From: Blastopirellula retiformator
GTDB lineage: Bacteria; Planctomycetota; Planctomycetia; Pirellulales; Pirellulaceae
Assembly (NCBI RefSeq): GCF_007859755.1
Contig: NZ_SJPF01000001.1
Coordinates: 1,042,082-1,106,081 of the forward strand
Reading direction: 5' to 3'
DNA length: 64,000 nt
In this document: positions 1 to 8,823 of the stretch, piece after piece
How the letters are laid out: the number at the start of each line of letters is the position of its first letter
How positions within the stretch are numbered: the stretch's first letter is position 1
Notes under the pieces: model-generated
What the model was told of the DNA's origin: nothing
Databases searched by the model: none
Seen by the model: the letters and a program-made list of their open reading frames with translations, nothing else
Program-made: the position numbers and the translations under genes

Positions 1-64
1 GTCGTTATTTTGGGAGCGCATCCGTGCGATCACGCAGTCCGTCGAGAAAATCAACGGACTGTTA
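1..64. repeat. Partial copy of a multi-hairpin repeat, cut by the window edge
   Basis: These 64 bases match 24357-24420 with three or so substitutions. They contain the right arm of the AAAATAACGAC hairpin, a degenerate copy of the hairpin with loop TCCG (8-30 region), and the AGTCCGT/ACGGACT hairpin with an 11-nt loop. The last three bases (TTA) are the reverse complement of the stop codon of the peptidase gene on the minus strand, so the element begins at that stop codon, as the other copy does at 24418-24420. The left half lies outside the window. Confidence 0.85.
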
Positions 65-2236
65 TTCTTGAAGCGCCGCTTCCACGCCAGGGATGTCGGC
101 TGCGCCAGCAGGGATTTCGAGCTTGGCGCCGACAAACGCATCGCCAATCGGCTCGAAACGACCACCCAGGTTTTCGGCCAGGAAGGCTTCGGTGACTGCG
201 TTAAAGGCGAAGCGATTTTCCGGTTTCGCGAAACCATGCCCTTCTTCGGGGAACAGTACGTAAGTGACCGGAATTTTCTTCTCTTCCATCGCTTTGACGA
301 TCTGGTCGGCTTCGGCCTGTTTGACGCGGGGGTCGTTGGCGCCTTGGCCGATCAACAGCGGCTTGGTGATCTTGTCGACGAAGTTGAGCGGCGAACGTTC
401 GTTGAGGAACTTGATGCCTTCTTCGGTCTCGTGATCGCCCACTTTGTCTTTCATGACCGGCATAAAAGGCATCCAGTAGGGCGGAACGTTGTTGAGCAGC
501 GTGACCAAGCTCGACGGGCCGACGATGTCGACGCCGCAGCAGAATTTCTCTGGGGTGAAGGTCAGGCCAACCAGCGTCGCATAGCCGCCGTAGCTGCCGC
601 CCATGATGGCGACCTTGTCGGGGTCGGCGATACCTTCGGCGATCGCCCAGTCGACGGCGTCCAGCAAGTCGTCATGCATCTTGCCGGCCCACTCTTTGTT
701 GGCGGCGTTGAGAAAATCCTTGCCAAAACCGGTTGAACCCCGGTAGTTGACGCTGAGCACCGCATAGCCGCGATTGGCCAGCAATTGGTGCATTGGGTTG
801 AAGCCCCAATTGTCGCGAGCCCACGGGCCGCCGTGCACGTCCAGCACCAACGGCAGCGGTTGCGAAGGCTTCAGGCCGCCGTCGGGATTCGAGCCTTTCG
901 GCAGCGACAAATAGCTGACCAGCTTGAGACCGTCGCGGGCGTCGATCACGACCGGGTGCATCTTCACCAACGGCAATTCGGCCAACTCGGGTTGGCTGGA
1001 GAAGAGAAACTCCGCCTTCTTCTCTTCACCACGATGGTAGAGGTAGAAATCGATCGGGCCGTCATCGCGAATATAGGCGACAGTCCAGAGGTCGTCTTTC
1101 AAGGTGCGGCTGGTGACCTGGATTTCACCGTCCTGTTGTTCCTTCAGGAACGCCAGATCGGCTTCCAGCGACTTGTCGAGGATATCCCATTCTTGCCGCT
1201 CGTAGTTGAACGCAACCGCTTGGATCGTCTTCTCGGTCGGGTGCGTCAGCACGCCCGAGATATCGGCCTTGTCGTTTTCGGCAATCAGTTTCTCTTCGCC
1301 GGTCTTCAGGTCGAGCGACTTGAGGGCGGCCGTGTTGCGTTCGCGGCTGTCAAATAAATAGGCGACGTCGCCGCTCTTGTCGAAGCCAGCGATCCCGGTC
1401 GTCATGGCGTCGGCCGCGTCGATTTTCAGGAACTCTTTCCAGTCTTGCTTGCCGTCGGTTTCGGTCGGCGTCAGGTACAACTGTCCGGCGTCGGGCGTGT
1501 AGGTCATCGCGAAGCGAACTTTGTAGTTGTCGTCGGTCAGGAACCCGGCGAAACCAGGGTTTTCTTGTAGCAGCTCTTTTTCGCCCGTCTCGACGTTCAG
1601 ACGATAGATATCATGCAACTGTGGATTGCGATCGTTCAGGCCGACCAGAATTTCGTTGGGGAACAGGTCGCTGACGTTGTCGATCTCGGCGCGGATGTTC
1701 TCCAGCGGCGTCAGGTCTTTGATTTCATCGGTCGACAGGTTGACGGCGTAGACGTGGAAGTTTTCGTCCCCGTCTTTGTCTTGCGTATAGAGGACGTGGT
1801 TGTTGGTGTACGACCAGCTAAAGCTGCGAATGCCGCGATGGGTGTCTTTGGTGATCGGCTTGGCGTCTTTGCCCAGCGACTGAGTCGAGCCGACCCAGAC
1901 GTTAAGCACGCCGTCGACCGGCGCCAGGTAAGCGAGCTTCGTTCCGTCAGGGCTCAAGCGGGCTCGGGCTTTTTCGGGGTTGCCAAAAAACTTGCGGCGA
2001 GGAATCAACGGCACGGCGCTCATATCAAAAGCTTCCTTGTCTGTCGCGGTCGTTTCGGGCTTCATCTCTGGTTTTCCTTCCGCCGGTTTCGCTTCTTCGC
2101 CGAGCGAGACTTCCGGCGTGCTGACGTTGTTCGCCGGAGCGGTCGTCTTTTCGGGGGCTGGAGTACAGCCAGCTAGCCAGGCGAGCGCCGCCACGCCAAA
2201 AGCGAGCGAACAGAGATGCCGTTGCAGAGCGATCAT
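62..2236 (-). CDS. S9 family prolyl oligopeptidase-type lipoprotein
   Basis: A 724-residue serine peptidase of the prolyl oligopeptidase / dipeptidyl aminopeptidase family, expected to cleave peptides outside the cytoplasm. The N-terminus has a hydrophobic stretch ending in a lipobox (LAGC, residues 21-24), so it is probably a lipoprotein. A beta-propeller-like region fills roughly residues 60-440. The C-terminal alpha/beta-hydrolase domain shows the nucleophile motif GGSYGG (Ser about 548), a later GANDPRV Asp motif and an EEGHGF His motif, giving a complete Ser-Asp-His triad. An AAGGGA ribosome binding site precedes the ATG at 2236. It appears to be a single-gene unit ending directly at a structured repeat (1-64) that may terminate transcription. 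Confidence 0.93.
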   Translation of the reverse strand: MIALQRHLCSLAFGVAALAWLAGCTPAPEKTTAPANNVSTPEVSLGEEAKPAEGKPEMKPETTATDKEAFDMSAVPLIPRRKFFGNPEKARARLSPDGTKLAYLAPVDGVLNVWVGSTQSLGKDAKPITKDTHRGIRSFSWSYTNNHVLYTQDKDGDENFHVYAVNLSTDEIKDLTPLENIRAEIDNVSDLFPNEILVGLNDRNPQLHDIYRLNVETGEKELLQENPGFAGFLTDDNYKVRFAMTYTPDAGQLYLTPTETDGKQDWKEFLKIDAADAMTTGIAGFDKSGDVAYLFDSRERNTAALKSLDLKTGEEKLIAENDKADISGVLTHPTEKTIQAVAFNYERQEWDILDKSLEADLAFLKEQQDGEIQVTSRTLKDDLWTVAYIRDDGPIDFYLYHRGEEKKAEFLFSSQPELAELPLVKMHPVVIDARDGLKLVSYLSLPKGSNPDGGLKPSQPLPLVLDVHGGPWARDNWGFNPMHQLLANRGYAVLSVNYRGSTGFGKDFLNAANKEWAGKMHDDLLDAVDWAIAEGIADPDKVAIMGGSYGGYATLVGLTFTPEKFCCGVDIVGPSSLVTLLNNVPPYWMPFMPVMKDKVGDHETEEGIKFLNERSPLNFVDKITKPLLIGQGANDPRVKQAEADQIVKAMEEKKIPVTYVLFPEEGHGFAKPENRFAFNAVTEAFLAENLGGRFEPIGDAFVGAKLEIPAGAADIPGVEAALQE

Positions 2237-2370
2237 GATGAGTTCCCTTCCGTGACGTCTTAGCCGCCTAAGCTGGCGGCGCGTTCAATTTTACCCAATC
2301 AGCAGCGCCTATCAGGATAAGGGATCGCAAGCGGCACGCCAACGGAGGGAACGACTTTCTATGGATGGGG

Positions 2371-3387
2371 CTATTTTTTACCAACCTGCACTGCAGCGCC
2401 CATGTTGGCGAGGCCAGGCCCGTGGTAGGTTTTCCCCAAAGGCAAGATCATCGGCTCTTCATACGGCCGATGGGGGAGCATCGAGGCGATTTCGTGCAAT
2501 TGCTCGAGCGTTTCCGGCGGTAGCGGACCAAGCTTGGCCCCGGTGACGCTCGTTTCGAGTTGCTCGCGCGTTTTGGCGCCGATCAACGCGGTTGAAATGT
2601 TCGGGTTGCTCAGGACAAAACGGAGGCAGAGTTCAGGAAGATCGAAGCCGGTTTCCTCCAGGAACGTATAGAGCCGTAGCAATTGTTCACGGCGGCGGCG
2701 ACTCATCCAGCGGGGGCGCTCGAGCACTTCCTTGTCAAAGCGGCGACCTAAAAAGCCTTGTCCCAAGGCTGAGCCGATGATGACTCCCATTCCTTGTTCT
2801 TTGGCGGCTGGCAACAACTCTTCTTCCGCCTCGCGAAACAGCAAGTTGTAGTTGAAAGCCGTCAGCAAGACGTCAAACAGGCCCGTTCGCACGAGTGACG
2901 TCATCTCGGTGACGGTCGTGCCGGCCAGCCCGATCGCTTTGACCTGGCCTGAGTCTTTTAGCTCTTGCAGATAATCGAGCACCGGCCCGGCAAGCGGTTG
3001 GTAGCCGCTCCACCACGGGTATTGTTGAGGGCGATCGGGCTCATGGACTAGCAGGATATCGATTTGCTCGCGACCGAGTAGACGCCGGCTTTCGGCCAAC
3101 GATTGTTTCATGTGGTCGATGTTCTGCGGATCAAACGGGTGCGGTCGGCCGCCGAACTTGGTGGAGACGATAAATGGTTTGCCTGCCGCTTGCAGCGCGG
3201 CCCCCAGCACGCGTTCGCTGTCGGCGTAGGCGGGCGCGGTATCGCAGTAGTTGATCCCCAGGTCCGAGGCGGCGGCCAACAGTTGGGCCGTTTCGGCCTC
3301 GCCGCCAGCCAGCGAAGAGGTAAAGAGTCCGCCCAGCGAAAGCTCGCTGACTTCGAGTCCGGTACGTCCGAGGGGGCGCATTTGCAT
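2371..3387 (-). CDS. Aldo/keto reductase
   Basis: A 338-residue NAD(P)H-dependent oxidoreductase of the aldo/keto reductase superfamily, a cytoplasmic TIM barrel. Seen: the N-terminal LGRTGLEVSELSLGG signature, catalytic Asp/Tyr in NYCDTAPAYADSE, catalytic Lys in VSTKFGG, His in LLVHEPDR, and a C-terminal cofactor-binding segment with NISTALIGAKT. Length is normal. The substrate cannot be read from sequence; this type resembles D-threo-aldose 1-dehydrogenase / L-fucose dehydrogenase-like members. It is divergent from the toxin-antitoxin genes at 3486. Confidence 0.92.
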   Translation of the reverse strand: MQMRPLGRTGLEVSELSLGGLFTSSLAGGEAETAQLLAAASDLGINYCDTAPAYADSERVLGAALQAAGKPFIVSTKFGGRPHPFDPQNIDHMKQSLAESRRLLGREQIDILLVHEPDRPQQYPWWSGYQPLAGPVLDYLQELKDSGQVKAIGLAGTTVTEMTSLVRTGLFDVLLTAFNYNLLFREAEEELLPAAKEQGMGVIIGSALGQGFLGRRFDKEVLERPRWMSRRRREQLLRLYTFLEETGFDLPELCLRFVLSNPNISTALIGAKTREQLETSVTGAKLGPLPPETLEQLHEIASMLPHRPYEEPMILPLGKTYHGPGLANMGAAVQVGKK

Positions 3388-3485
3388 GGTGGGGCTAACC
3401 TGGAAAGACGATTCGGCGAAACAAGCCGTTTAGCATAGAATAGTAAGAGCCGAATTACCAATTCACCCGTTTGGATCGTGGCGCT

Positions 3486-3758
3486 ATGGATCTACCTTTA
3501 AGCGAAAAAGCGGAATCGCTCATTCAAAAACATCTGGCCAGCGGCAAGTTCGCCACGCCAGAGCAGGTGGTTGAGCAGGCGCTGGCGATATTGGATCAGC
3601 AGGCGGCGGAATGGGCGGCGACGAAGGCCAAGATAGAGAAAGGGGGCGACGATATCCAAGCTGGTCGCTACGACGAGATTGCGACCCAAGAGGACGAAGA
3701 GCGACTGACGCAAGAGATTTTAGCAAGTCTCCGCCAGGGAAGCTTGCTGGAGCGTTAA
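3486..3758 (+). CDS. ParD-like type II antitoxin
   Basis: A 90-residue protein starting MDLPLSEKAESLIQKHLASG, with the pattern SGKFATPEQVVEQAL typical of ribbon-helix-helix ParD/CC2985-type antitoxins: an N-terminal dimerising DNA-binding domain followed by a charged C-terminal tail that would wrap the toxin. An upstream TTG (3471) is in frame, but the ATG at 3486 fits the family start. The stop codon abuts the toxin start (TAAATG), so the two are translationally coupled. By family it would neutralise ParE and repress its own promoter. Its partner toxin is interrupted by a stop codon, so this gene may survive as an orphan. Confidence 0.82.
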   Translation: MDLPLSEKAESLIQKHLASGKFATPEQVVEQALAILDQQAAEWAATKAKIEKGGDDIQAGRYDEIATQEDEERLTQEILASLRQGSLLER

Positions 3759-4049
3759 ATGTCCTACCGCATCACCGCTTCCGCCAAGGCGGACCTGCGC
3801 GAGATTGTGGAATACGTCGGCGATAAGTCGGAAGGCGGCGTACGTCGTCTACTTGGTCGATTTTACGACCGGTTTTGAGTTCTGGCGTCTCATCCGCTGG
3901 TCGGTCAAAGTGTCGAAGGCACGGCCGACTGGAGGCTAAGCGTGGTGGGTGTCTATGTGATTTATTACCGCTCGGCTGGTCCTCATGTCGAAATCCTCCG
4001 CATTCTCCATGGTAACCGCGACATTGCAGCTCTATTGCGACAATCATGA
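3759..4049 (+). pseudogene. ParE-like toxin interrupted by an in-frame TGA
   Basis: Reading from the ATG at 3759 gives MSYRITASAKADLREIVEYV..., a typical RelE/ParE start, then an in-frame TGA at 3876-3878 after ...GRFYDRF. The same frame continues without another stop as VLASHPLVGQSVEG..., and ends with VEILRILHGNRDIAALL and a TGA at 4047-4049. The distal half is the conserved ParE C-terminus. Intact length would be 96 residues, normal for ParE. No frameshift is needed; one substitution such as CGA to TGA explains the break. ParE toxins usually act on DNA gyrase, and loss of the distal strands should inactivate it. A sequencing error cannot be excluded. The 3' end overlaps the next gene by ATGA. 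Confidence 0.8.
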
Positions 4050-4372
4050 CCGATCCGATCGACAATCTGAATGGCGAGAACCCATTTGCGTCTCCCAATC
4101 GCGACAAGCCGGATCGGCCCCAGCGCGATTGTCCCGACTGCGCGGCGCCGATGGAGTACGGGATGGTCACCTCCTACGCGCCGATTAAATGGCGGATTCT
4201 CGATCGGTCGATGCTCGAGCGGATCTTGGCCGGCGGCGACGAACCGGTGGTAGGCTCCGATTTTGCTCTGCGGCTCGGGCCGTTTCGCAGCGATAGCTTT
4301 CGCTGTCGGCTCTGCGGGATGGTGATCATCGCGCCACGCGATGTGCAGTCTGAGGATCCGCCGAAGAAGTAG
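4046..4372 (+). CDS. Small zinc-ribbon protein (DUF6487-like)
   Basis: A 108-residue protein with CPDCAAPMEYGMV near residue 29 and a second pair CRLCGMV near residue 87, forming two CxxC knuckles expected to bind one zinc ion. The pattern CPxCxxPMExG followed by a tryptophan segment (IKW) resembles the DUF6487 zinc-ribbon family; this is recognition by eye. The ATG overlaps the toxin stop (ATGA), so it is co-transcribed with the toxin-antitoxin genes, though functional linkage is unproven. It converges on trmB, whose stop lies 4 bases away. Function unknown. Confidence 0.75.
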   Translation: MTDPIDNLNGENPFASPNRDKPDRPQRDCPDCAAPMEYGMVTSYAPIKWRILDRSMLERILAGGDEPVVGSDFALRLGPFRSDSFRCRLCGMVIIAPRDVQSEDPPKK

Positions 4373-4375
4373 CGC

Positions 4376-5020
4376 CTATTGCGGTTTGCGAAACTGGCTG
4401 CGGAAGACGTCCAGTTCGTTCTTGCGCATTCGGCGCTCGAAGTGGGTGCGATAGTCGAGATCATGCTCGGCCGGGCGTTCTTCGACGTCGATCGGGCCTG
4501 CCAGCTTCGTGTGAGCATGCAGCAGTTCGACCGTCATGTCGAAATACTCTTCAACGTCGGTCCAGAAGTGGAGCGTGCCGCCGGCGGCCAGCACTCGCTC
4601 GATCTGTTGCGAGAACGTTTCGTTCATCACGCGGCGGCGATGATGACGCTTCTTCCACCATGGATCGGGGAAGTAAACATGGATTGCTACGGCCGACGCA
4701 TCGGGGAAGACTTCCGGAAAGATCTTCTGTCCGTCGCCATGCACCATGACCGCGTTGGTACGGCCTTCTTTGCCCAAGCGATACCCGGCGTACTCCGAGT
4801 ACTTGTAGGCGATCTCGATGCCGAGAAAATCGTGCGCGGGATTGACGCCGGAGGCGGTTCGCATGAACAGCCCTTTGCCGCAGCCGACCTCGATTTCGAG
4901 CGGGGCGGCGCGGCCGAACAGCGATTCGGGATCCCAGGGGCGCGGCAGTTTTTCCGCCGTTAGGAAGTTGCGACTATAGTCGACGCTGGGATTGAGTTTG
5001 GGAAGCGCTTTACGGCCCAT
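4376..5020 (-). CDS. trmB: tRNA (guanine-N7-)-methyltransferase TrmB
   Basis: A 214-residue SAM-dependent methyltransferase that makes m7G46 in the tRNA variable loop. Seen: the SAM-binding motif LEIEVGCGKGLFM (residues about 41-53), FLGIEI, and the TrmB hallmark VYFPDPWWKKRHHRRR (about 114-129), followed by LHFWTDVEEYF. Length and motif order are normal. It starts MGRKALPKL at the ATG at 5020. The FabZ-like gene lies 29 bp upstream on the same strand, so the two may share a transcript. Confidence 0.95.
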   Translation of the reverse strand: MGRKALPKLNPSVDYSRNFLTAEKLPRPWDPESLFGRAAPLEIEVGCGKGLFMRTASGVNPAHDFLGIEIAYKYSEYAGYRLGKEGRTNAVMVHGDGQKIFPEVFPDASAVAIHVYFPDPWWKKRHHRRRVMNETFSQQIERVLAAGGTLHFWTDVEEYFDMTVELLHAHTKLAGPIDVEERPAEHDLDYRTHFERRMRKNELDVFRSQFRKPQ

Positions 5021-5049
5021 AACGTACGTTTGACAGAGCTAAAGGCCGA

Positions 5050-5544
5050 TTACAGATTGGCGGGAAGAGGAACGCCGCGGATCTCTCCCTCGCAGACCAG
5101 ACGCTCGTCGATGAAGGCCTGGAAGCGGCAGACGATGATTCGCCCGGCGCGACCCTTGGTCTTCTGGAGCACGATCACGAGGCGGTTGCCCGGTTGGACG
5201 ATGCCGCGAAACTTGACCTGGTCGAGACCGCCAAAGCCCAGCTTGTAGTCTCCCATCAGATTATGACGAGTGACGTACCACGAGCTGACCTGGGCGGCCG
5301 CTTCGCACATCAAGACGCCAGGCATCAGCGGCATGCCGGGCATGTGCCCACGGACCCAGAACTCATCTTCTGCTAGGTCTTTGTACCCGACGCAGATGTC
5401 TTTCTCGGTGTCTTCATAGACGATCGCCGTCAACTGCTCCATTTCGAAGCGTTGCGGGTTCAGTTCGCGGATCGCTTCGAGATCAGCGATCACGTTGTTG
5501 CAGTCGATCGTCGCGGGATCGAGGATGTAGTCTTCGCGCGGCAC
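5050..5544 (-). CDS. FabZ/FabA-like beta-hydroxyacyl-ACP dehydratase
   Basis: A 164-residue hotdog-fold protein. The active-site helix reads WVRGHMPGMPLMPGVLMCEAAAQ, corresponding to the family pattern HFPGxPxMPGVLxxEAxAQ, with catalytic His and Glu present. A second conserved segment is GLDQVKFRGIVQPGNRL. By family it dehydrates 3-hydroxyacyl-ACP in fatty-acid elongation, or acts in a specialised acyl pathway. The start is a GTG at 5544; GGAGGA lies 10 bases upstream, and no in-frame ATG fits better. The main fab cluster is 45 kb away and contains no dehydratase, so this could be the housekeeping enzyme or a paralogue. Confidence 0.85.
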   Translation of the reverse strand: MPREDYILDPATIDCNNVIADLEAIRELNPQRFEMEQLTAIVYEDTEKDICVGYKDLAEDEFWVRGHMPGMPLMPGVLMCEAAAQVSSWYVTRHNLMGDYKLGFGGLDQVKFRGIVQPGNRLVIVLQKTKGRAGRIIVCRFQAFIDERLVCEGEIRGVPLPANL

Positions 5545-5604
5545 GGCGCCACACTCCTCCGCAGGCGGTCAGCGAAACGAAAAATTCACGATGGAGGGAA
5601 GAGA

Positions 5605-5703
5605 CTAGGTCTTGATCGAGCGGCGTTTGGCTTTGCGGGCCTTGGCGTTCGCCGGACGACGACCATGATTGGCTTTCTTCAGCTTGCGGTGCGGTTTCGC
5701 CAT
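5605..5703 (-). CDS. 32-residue highly basic protein
   Basis: The frame encodes MAKPHRKLKKANHGRRPANA followed by KARKAKRRSIKT and a TAG. An AGGAA ribosome binding site lies 7 bases upstream of the ATG. About half the residues are Lys or Arg and none are acidic, the composition of very short ribosome-associated or nucleic-acid-binding proteins. The same shape of short basic frame is, to my recollection, found in other planctomycetes, but I did not confirm this. It sits alone between the FabZ-like gene and the MMPL exporter. Function unknown. Confidence 0.65.
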   Translation of the reverse strand: MAKPHRKLKKANHGRRPANAKARKAKRRSIKT

Positions 5704-5816
5704 TTCTATATTCCTATTGCAGCGTAGTGATTACGGCTAGGTAGTTACGAATCCATGATTTTAACGCGCCGGCCCCCGAGGGGAAAGGACCGTTTGGAAG
5801 ACCCCCAAGTGGCGGG

Positions 5817-8696
5817 TTAGGGAGAGCGGCGGACCGGCACGATCAGCGATTTGTCCGAGCTCACAACGCCGCTGGCCCCGCTTTTTGGCGATTCTTCCGG
5901 ATCGGTCCCAGAGAAGGGCTCGCTCTGACGAGTCTCCTGCGAGACGACCGCCTCTTTGCCGATGGGATCAAAAATCCCGGGACGAATACGTTTACGCGTC
6001 GCCTCCGGCTTTGGTTTGCGGGGCGGCTCTTCTATTTTCCGATTGCCGGTGATCGTTGACAGGAACGCCGGCAGCAAGATTAGCGACGTGAACAGGCAGC
6101 AGGTCACGCCGATCGTCAGCACGCGTCCCAGGCTCTGCAGACCTTGGTGATCGGCCAGCATGAGCGAGCCGAAGCCGATCATCGTCGTCAGCGAGGTGAT
6201 CAGCACGGCGGTCGCGGTCGATGCCGAGATACGATATCGCCGACCGGACTGGCAGCGGAAGTCGTGCAGTACGTGCACGCCGTCGTCGATGCCGATCCCC
6301 AGGATCAACGGCAACACGATCATGTTGGCCGGGTTCAGCGGGATATCCATAAAGCCTTGAATGCCAAACAGCATCGCACTGCCAAAGCCGACCGGCGTCA
6401 GCGCCAGCAGCGAGTGCCGCAGGCTGCGGAAGTCGAGGATCAGCACCATCAGCACAGCCAACAGCGAGTAGATCGCCGCGTGGATGTAGCTCTTTTGCAT
6501 CTGCCGTGAGGCGTAGTAGGTTTGCAGCGGCTGCCCAGTCACTTGGGCGTCGACTGACTGCACTTCTTCGACAAAATCGGCCAGCGACTCCATGTCCCAG
6601 ATATCGCCGTTGGGATAAATCCGCAGCAGGTATTGATTGTTCTTGCCGACGAATCGCGTCACCAGCGCTTCGGGAAAGTCGTCGACATTGGGCGTCGTCG
6701 GATCAGAGACCGCGTACAGCGAATGCATTTGCGTCAGCATCTCGCCGGCCGAACGTTGTTGCAGCGAACGCATGATCGCCTCGTAATGCGCTTGCGGCAT
6801 CGTCCGCAATAGCTCTCGCGCCTGGGAGATTCGCCGGCGGGCCTGCATCGCAGTCGCGTCGTCGGCCGGAAGCAGTTGCTGCGATTGGGCGAGGACCTGC
6901 GCCAATTGTGGCGCCGGGGCGATCGGCAAGGTTGGCGGATATTCTGGCAAGTTGGTCAGGCGATTGCGAATTCGCAGAATCTGTGCCGAGCGCGACTCGT
7001 CGTCCGGCGGCAGCAGCGAGGCGATCTCCTCCACATGGTCGACGTGCGACAGTTTCTCGAACGTCTCTTTCCGCGCGATCAACTCTTGTCGACTGCTGGC
7101 GATCGAAAGGGCGAACCAGACGCTGCGGTCGGTTTCTTCCAGCAGCTTCTTTTCCCACTCGACGCTTTCCAGGTCTTGAGCCTGCAGGTTGAGCAGGTTG
7201 TGGTCATAGTAGAGCTTCGATGCGCCGGTCGCCAGGAAGAGGCAAAAGACCAGCGATCCCAGCAGCGTCGCCCTGGGCGCCTGCATCATGGGAGCGATCC
7301 AGCCGTCAATTCGCAGCGGATGCGGCATCAGGTAGCGGTTGCGACTGCGATCGCCGAGCACGATCATCGCCGGCAGTAGCGTGAACGCGCCAACCAGGCA
7401 GACCAGGATGCCGCCGCCGGCGATCACGCCCAATTCGGCGACGCCGGTGAATTCGGTCAGTGCGGCGGTGAAAAATGCGATCGATGTGGTGGCCGCGCCG
7501 GTCACAATCCCGGGGCCAACGCTGCGGGACGTTTCGATCAACGCTTCGCCGCTGTCGCCGATTTTCTCCCGCAGTTGCAGGTACTTGGCGACGTAATGAA
7601 TGCCAAAGTCAATCCCCAGGCCGATCAGGATCACGCCGAACGAGACGCTGAGGATATTCAGGTGGCCGATCGAGACGGTGACGAAGCCAAAGCTCCAGGC
7701 CAAACCGACAATCAACGTGCCGACCGCCAGCAGCGGATGACGCAAGCCTCCAAAACCAGCGATGAACAGAACGGCGACGCCGACCAGGCTCAGGACGCTC
7801 GACAGGATCATGTCCTTCTGGCTTCCTTCCATCTCGTCATTTTCCATCACCGGCAGACCGGTCAGACCGATCCTTACCTCGGGATGGTCGTCTTGCACGT
7901 TGCGGATGATCCCGCGTAGCCGTCGAATCGCTTCGCCGCCTTGCGAGAAGCTTGATTCGTTTTTGACCAGACGCAACAGGACGAAACCCATGCGTCCTTC
8001 GTTGGCGGTGAAGTATTCGGAGTCGAGTTGGCTCATCACCGAGAGTGACTCATTCGGCTCGTCCCAGATCGAAGCGTCGTCGCCATCTTCGCGCAGGGCG
8101 TGGAGCAAACCGTCGGCCAGGCGATTCATCTCGGCGGCGGCGGCCTGTTTTTGTTGGGGAGAGTCGATCAGCAAACGCTGATTGGCGCCCCAGAGCAAGC
8201 GATCAAACGAGATCGCCTCCCAGTTGCCGTTTAAGACTGGCTCGAGCCCAACCAGCTTGCCTTCCATCTCGGCCAACTCATCGGGCGGTACGTAGTGAAG
8301 CGCTTTGGCTCGCACGTTGGCCAGACCGCGCTCATGCAAGACCGCGTAAAACGATTCGCGATTGGCCGAGAGGCGGCTGTAGAGCGCCTCCAGAACAGGC
8401 GAGACGTCGTCTTTGTCGTCTCCTTCGACGACGACCACGACATCATCGTCGGCGCCAAACTGCTCCAGGTACTCAAGCCACAACTGGTTGTAGTTGCTGT
8501 TGGGATTGATTAGATCAAGCCGGCTTGTTTTGAAGCCGAGCGACTTGGCTGTGCCTAGAACCGACACGGCGGCCAGCAGCAGCCCTAAGACGATGACCGT
8601 AACCGGATTGCGAATGACGAGACGCGTCAACTCGGCCAGCGGGATCGCCAGCATCGAGCGGTCGGCAGCGGTCTCGTCGGGCGATCCGGACGCCAT
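5817..8696 (-). CDS. MMPL/RND-family exporter
   Basis: A 959-residue inner-membrane protein with the duplicated RND/MMPL layout: a single TM helix near residues 28-48, a first soluble loop, a bundle of about five helices (about 295-450, including SFGVILIGLGIDFGIHYVAKY), a final-of-repeat TM helix, a second soluble loop (about 490-700) and a second bundle (about 715-870, including ILGIGIDDGVHVLHDF). The paired GIDxGxH segments contain the acidic residues used for proton coupling. The closest recognised relatives are hopanoid/lipid exporters of the HpnN type, so a lipid cargo is plausible. The last 90 residues are a charged, probably disordered tail. No membrane-fusion or outer-membrane gene is adjacent. 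Confidence 0.9.
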   Translation of the reverse strand: MASGSPDETAADRSMLAIPLAELTRLVIRNPVTVIVLGLLLAAVSVLGTAKSLGFKTSRLDLINPNSNYNQLWLEYLEQFGADDDVVVVVEGDDKDDVSPVLEALYSRLSANRESFYAVLHERGLANVRAKALHYVPPDELAEMEGKLVGLEPVLNGNWEAISFDRLLWGANQRLLIDSPQQKQAAAAEMNRLADGLLHALREDGDDASIWDEPNESLSVMSQLDSEYFTANEGRMGFVLLRLVKNESSFSQGGEAIRRLRGIIRNVQDDHPEVRIGLTGLPVMENDEMEGSQKDMILSSVLSLVGVAVLFIAGFGGLRHPLLAVGTLIVGLAWSFGFVTVSIGHLNILSVSFGVILIGLGIDFGIHYVAKYLQLREKIGDSGEALIETSRSVGPGIVTGAATTSIAFFTAALTEFTGVAELGVIAGGGILVCLVGAFTLLPAMIVLGDRSRNRYLMPHPLRIDGWIAPMMQAPRATLLGSLVFCLFLATGASKLYYDHNLLNLQAQDLESVEWEKKLLEETDRSVWFALSIASSRQELIARKETFEKLSHVDHVEEIASLLPPDDESRSAQILRIRNRLTNLPEYPPTLPIAPAPQLAQVLAQSQQLLPADDATAMQARRRISQARELLRTMPQAHYEAIMRSLQQRSAGEMLTQMHSLYAVSDPTTPNVDDFPEALVTRFVGKNNQYLLRIYPNGDIWDMESLADFVEEVQSVDAQVTGQPLQTYYASRQMQKSYIHAAIYSLLAVLMVLILDFRSLRHSLLALTPVGFGSAMLFGIQGFMDIPLNPANMIVLPLILGIGIDDGVHVLHDFRCQSGRRYRISASTATAVLITSLTTMIGFGSLMLADHQGLQSLGRVLTIGVTCCLFTSLILLPAFLSTITGNRKIEEPPRKPKPEATRKRIRPGIFDPIGKEAVVSQETRQSEPFSGTDPEESPKSGASGVVSSDKSLIVPVRRSP

Positions 8697-8823
8697 GCTA
8701 AAACTCTTGGGGCTCTATTTTCGGCAGATTGGGAATCGGCGCGACCATAGAGCGCCAGCGGGGGATTCTAGTGAGACCGCGCTTAAGGGGAAAGAGCGAA
8801 CCTCCGCTGATGCTAGCAGTTGG

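Noticed and set aside
3876-3878. TGA in the ParE-like gene as a selenocysteine or recoded codon
   Set aside because: ParE has no catalytic Cys at this position, no SECIS-like hairpin is evident downstream, and TGA acts as a normal stop in neighbouring genes. A nonsense mutation is simpler.
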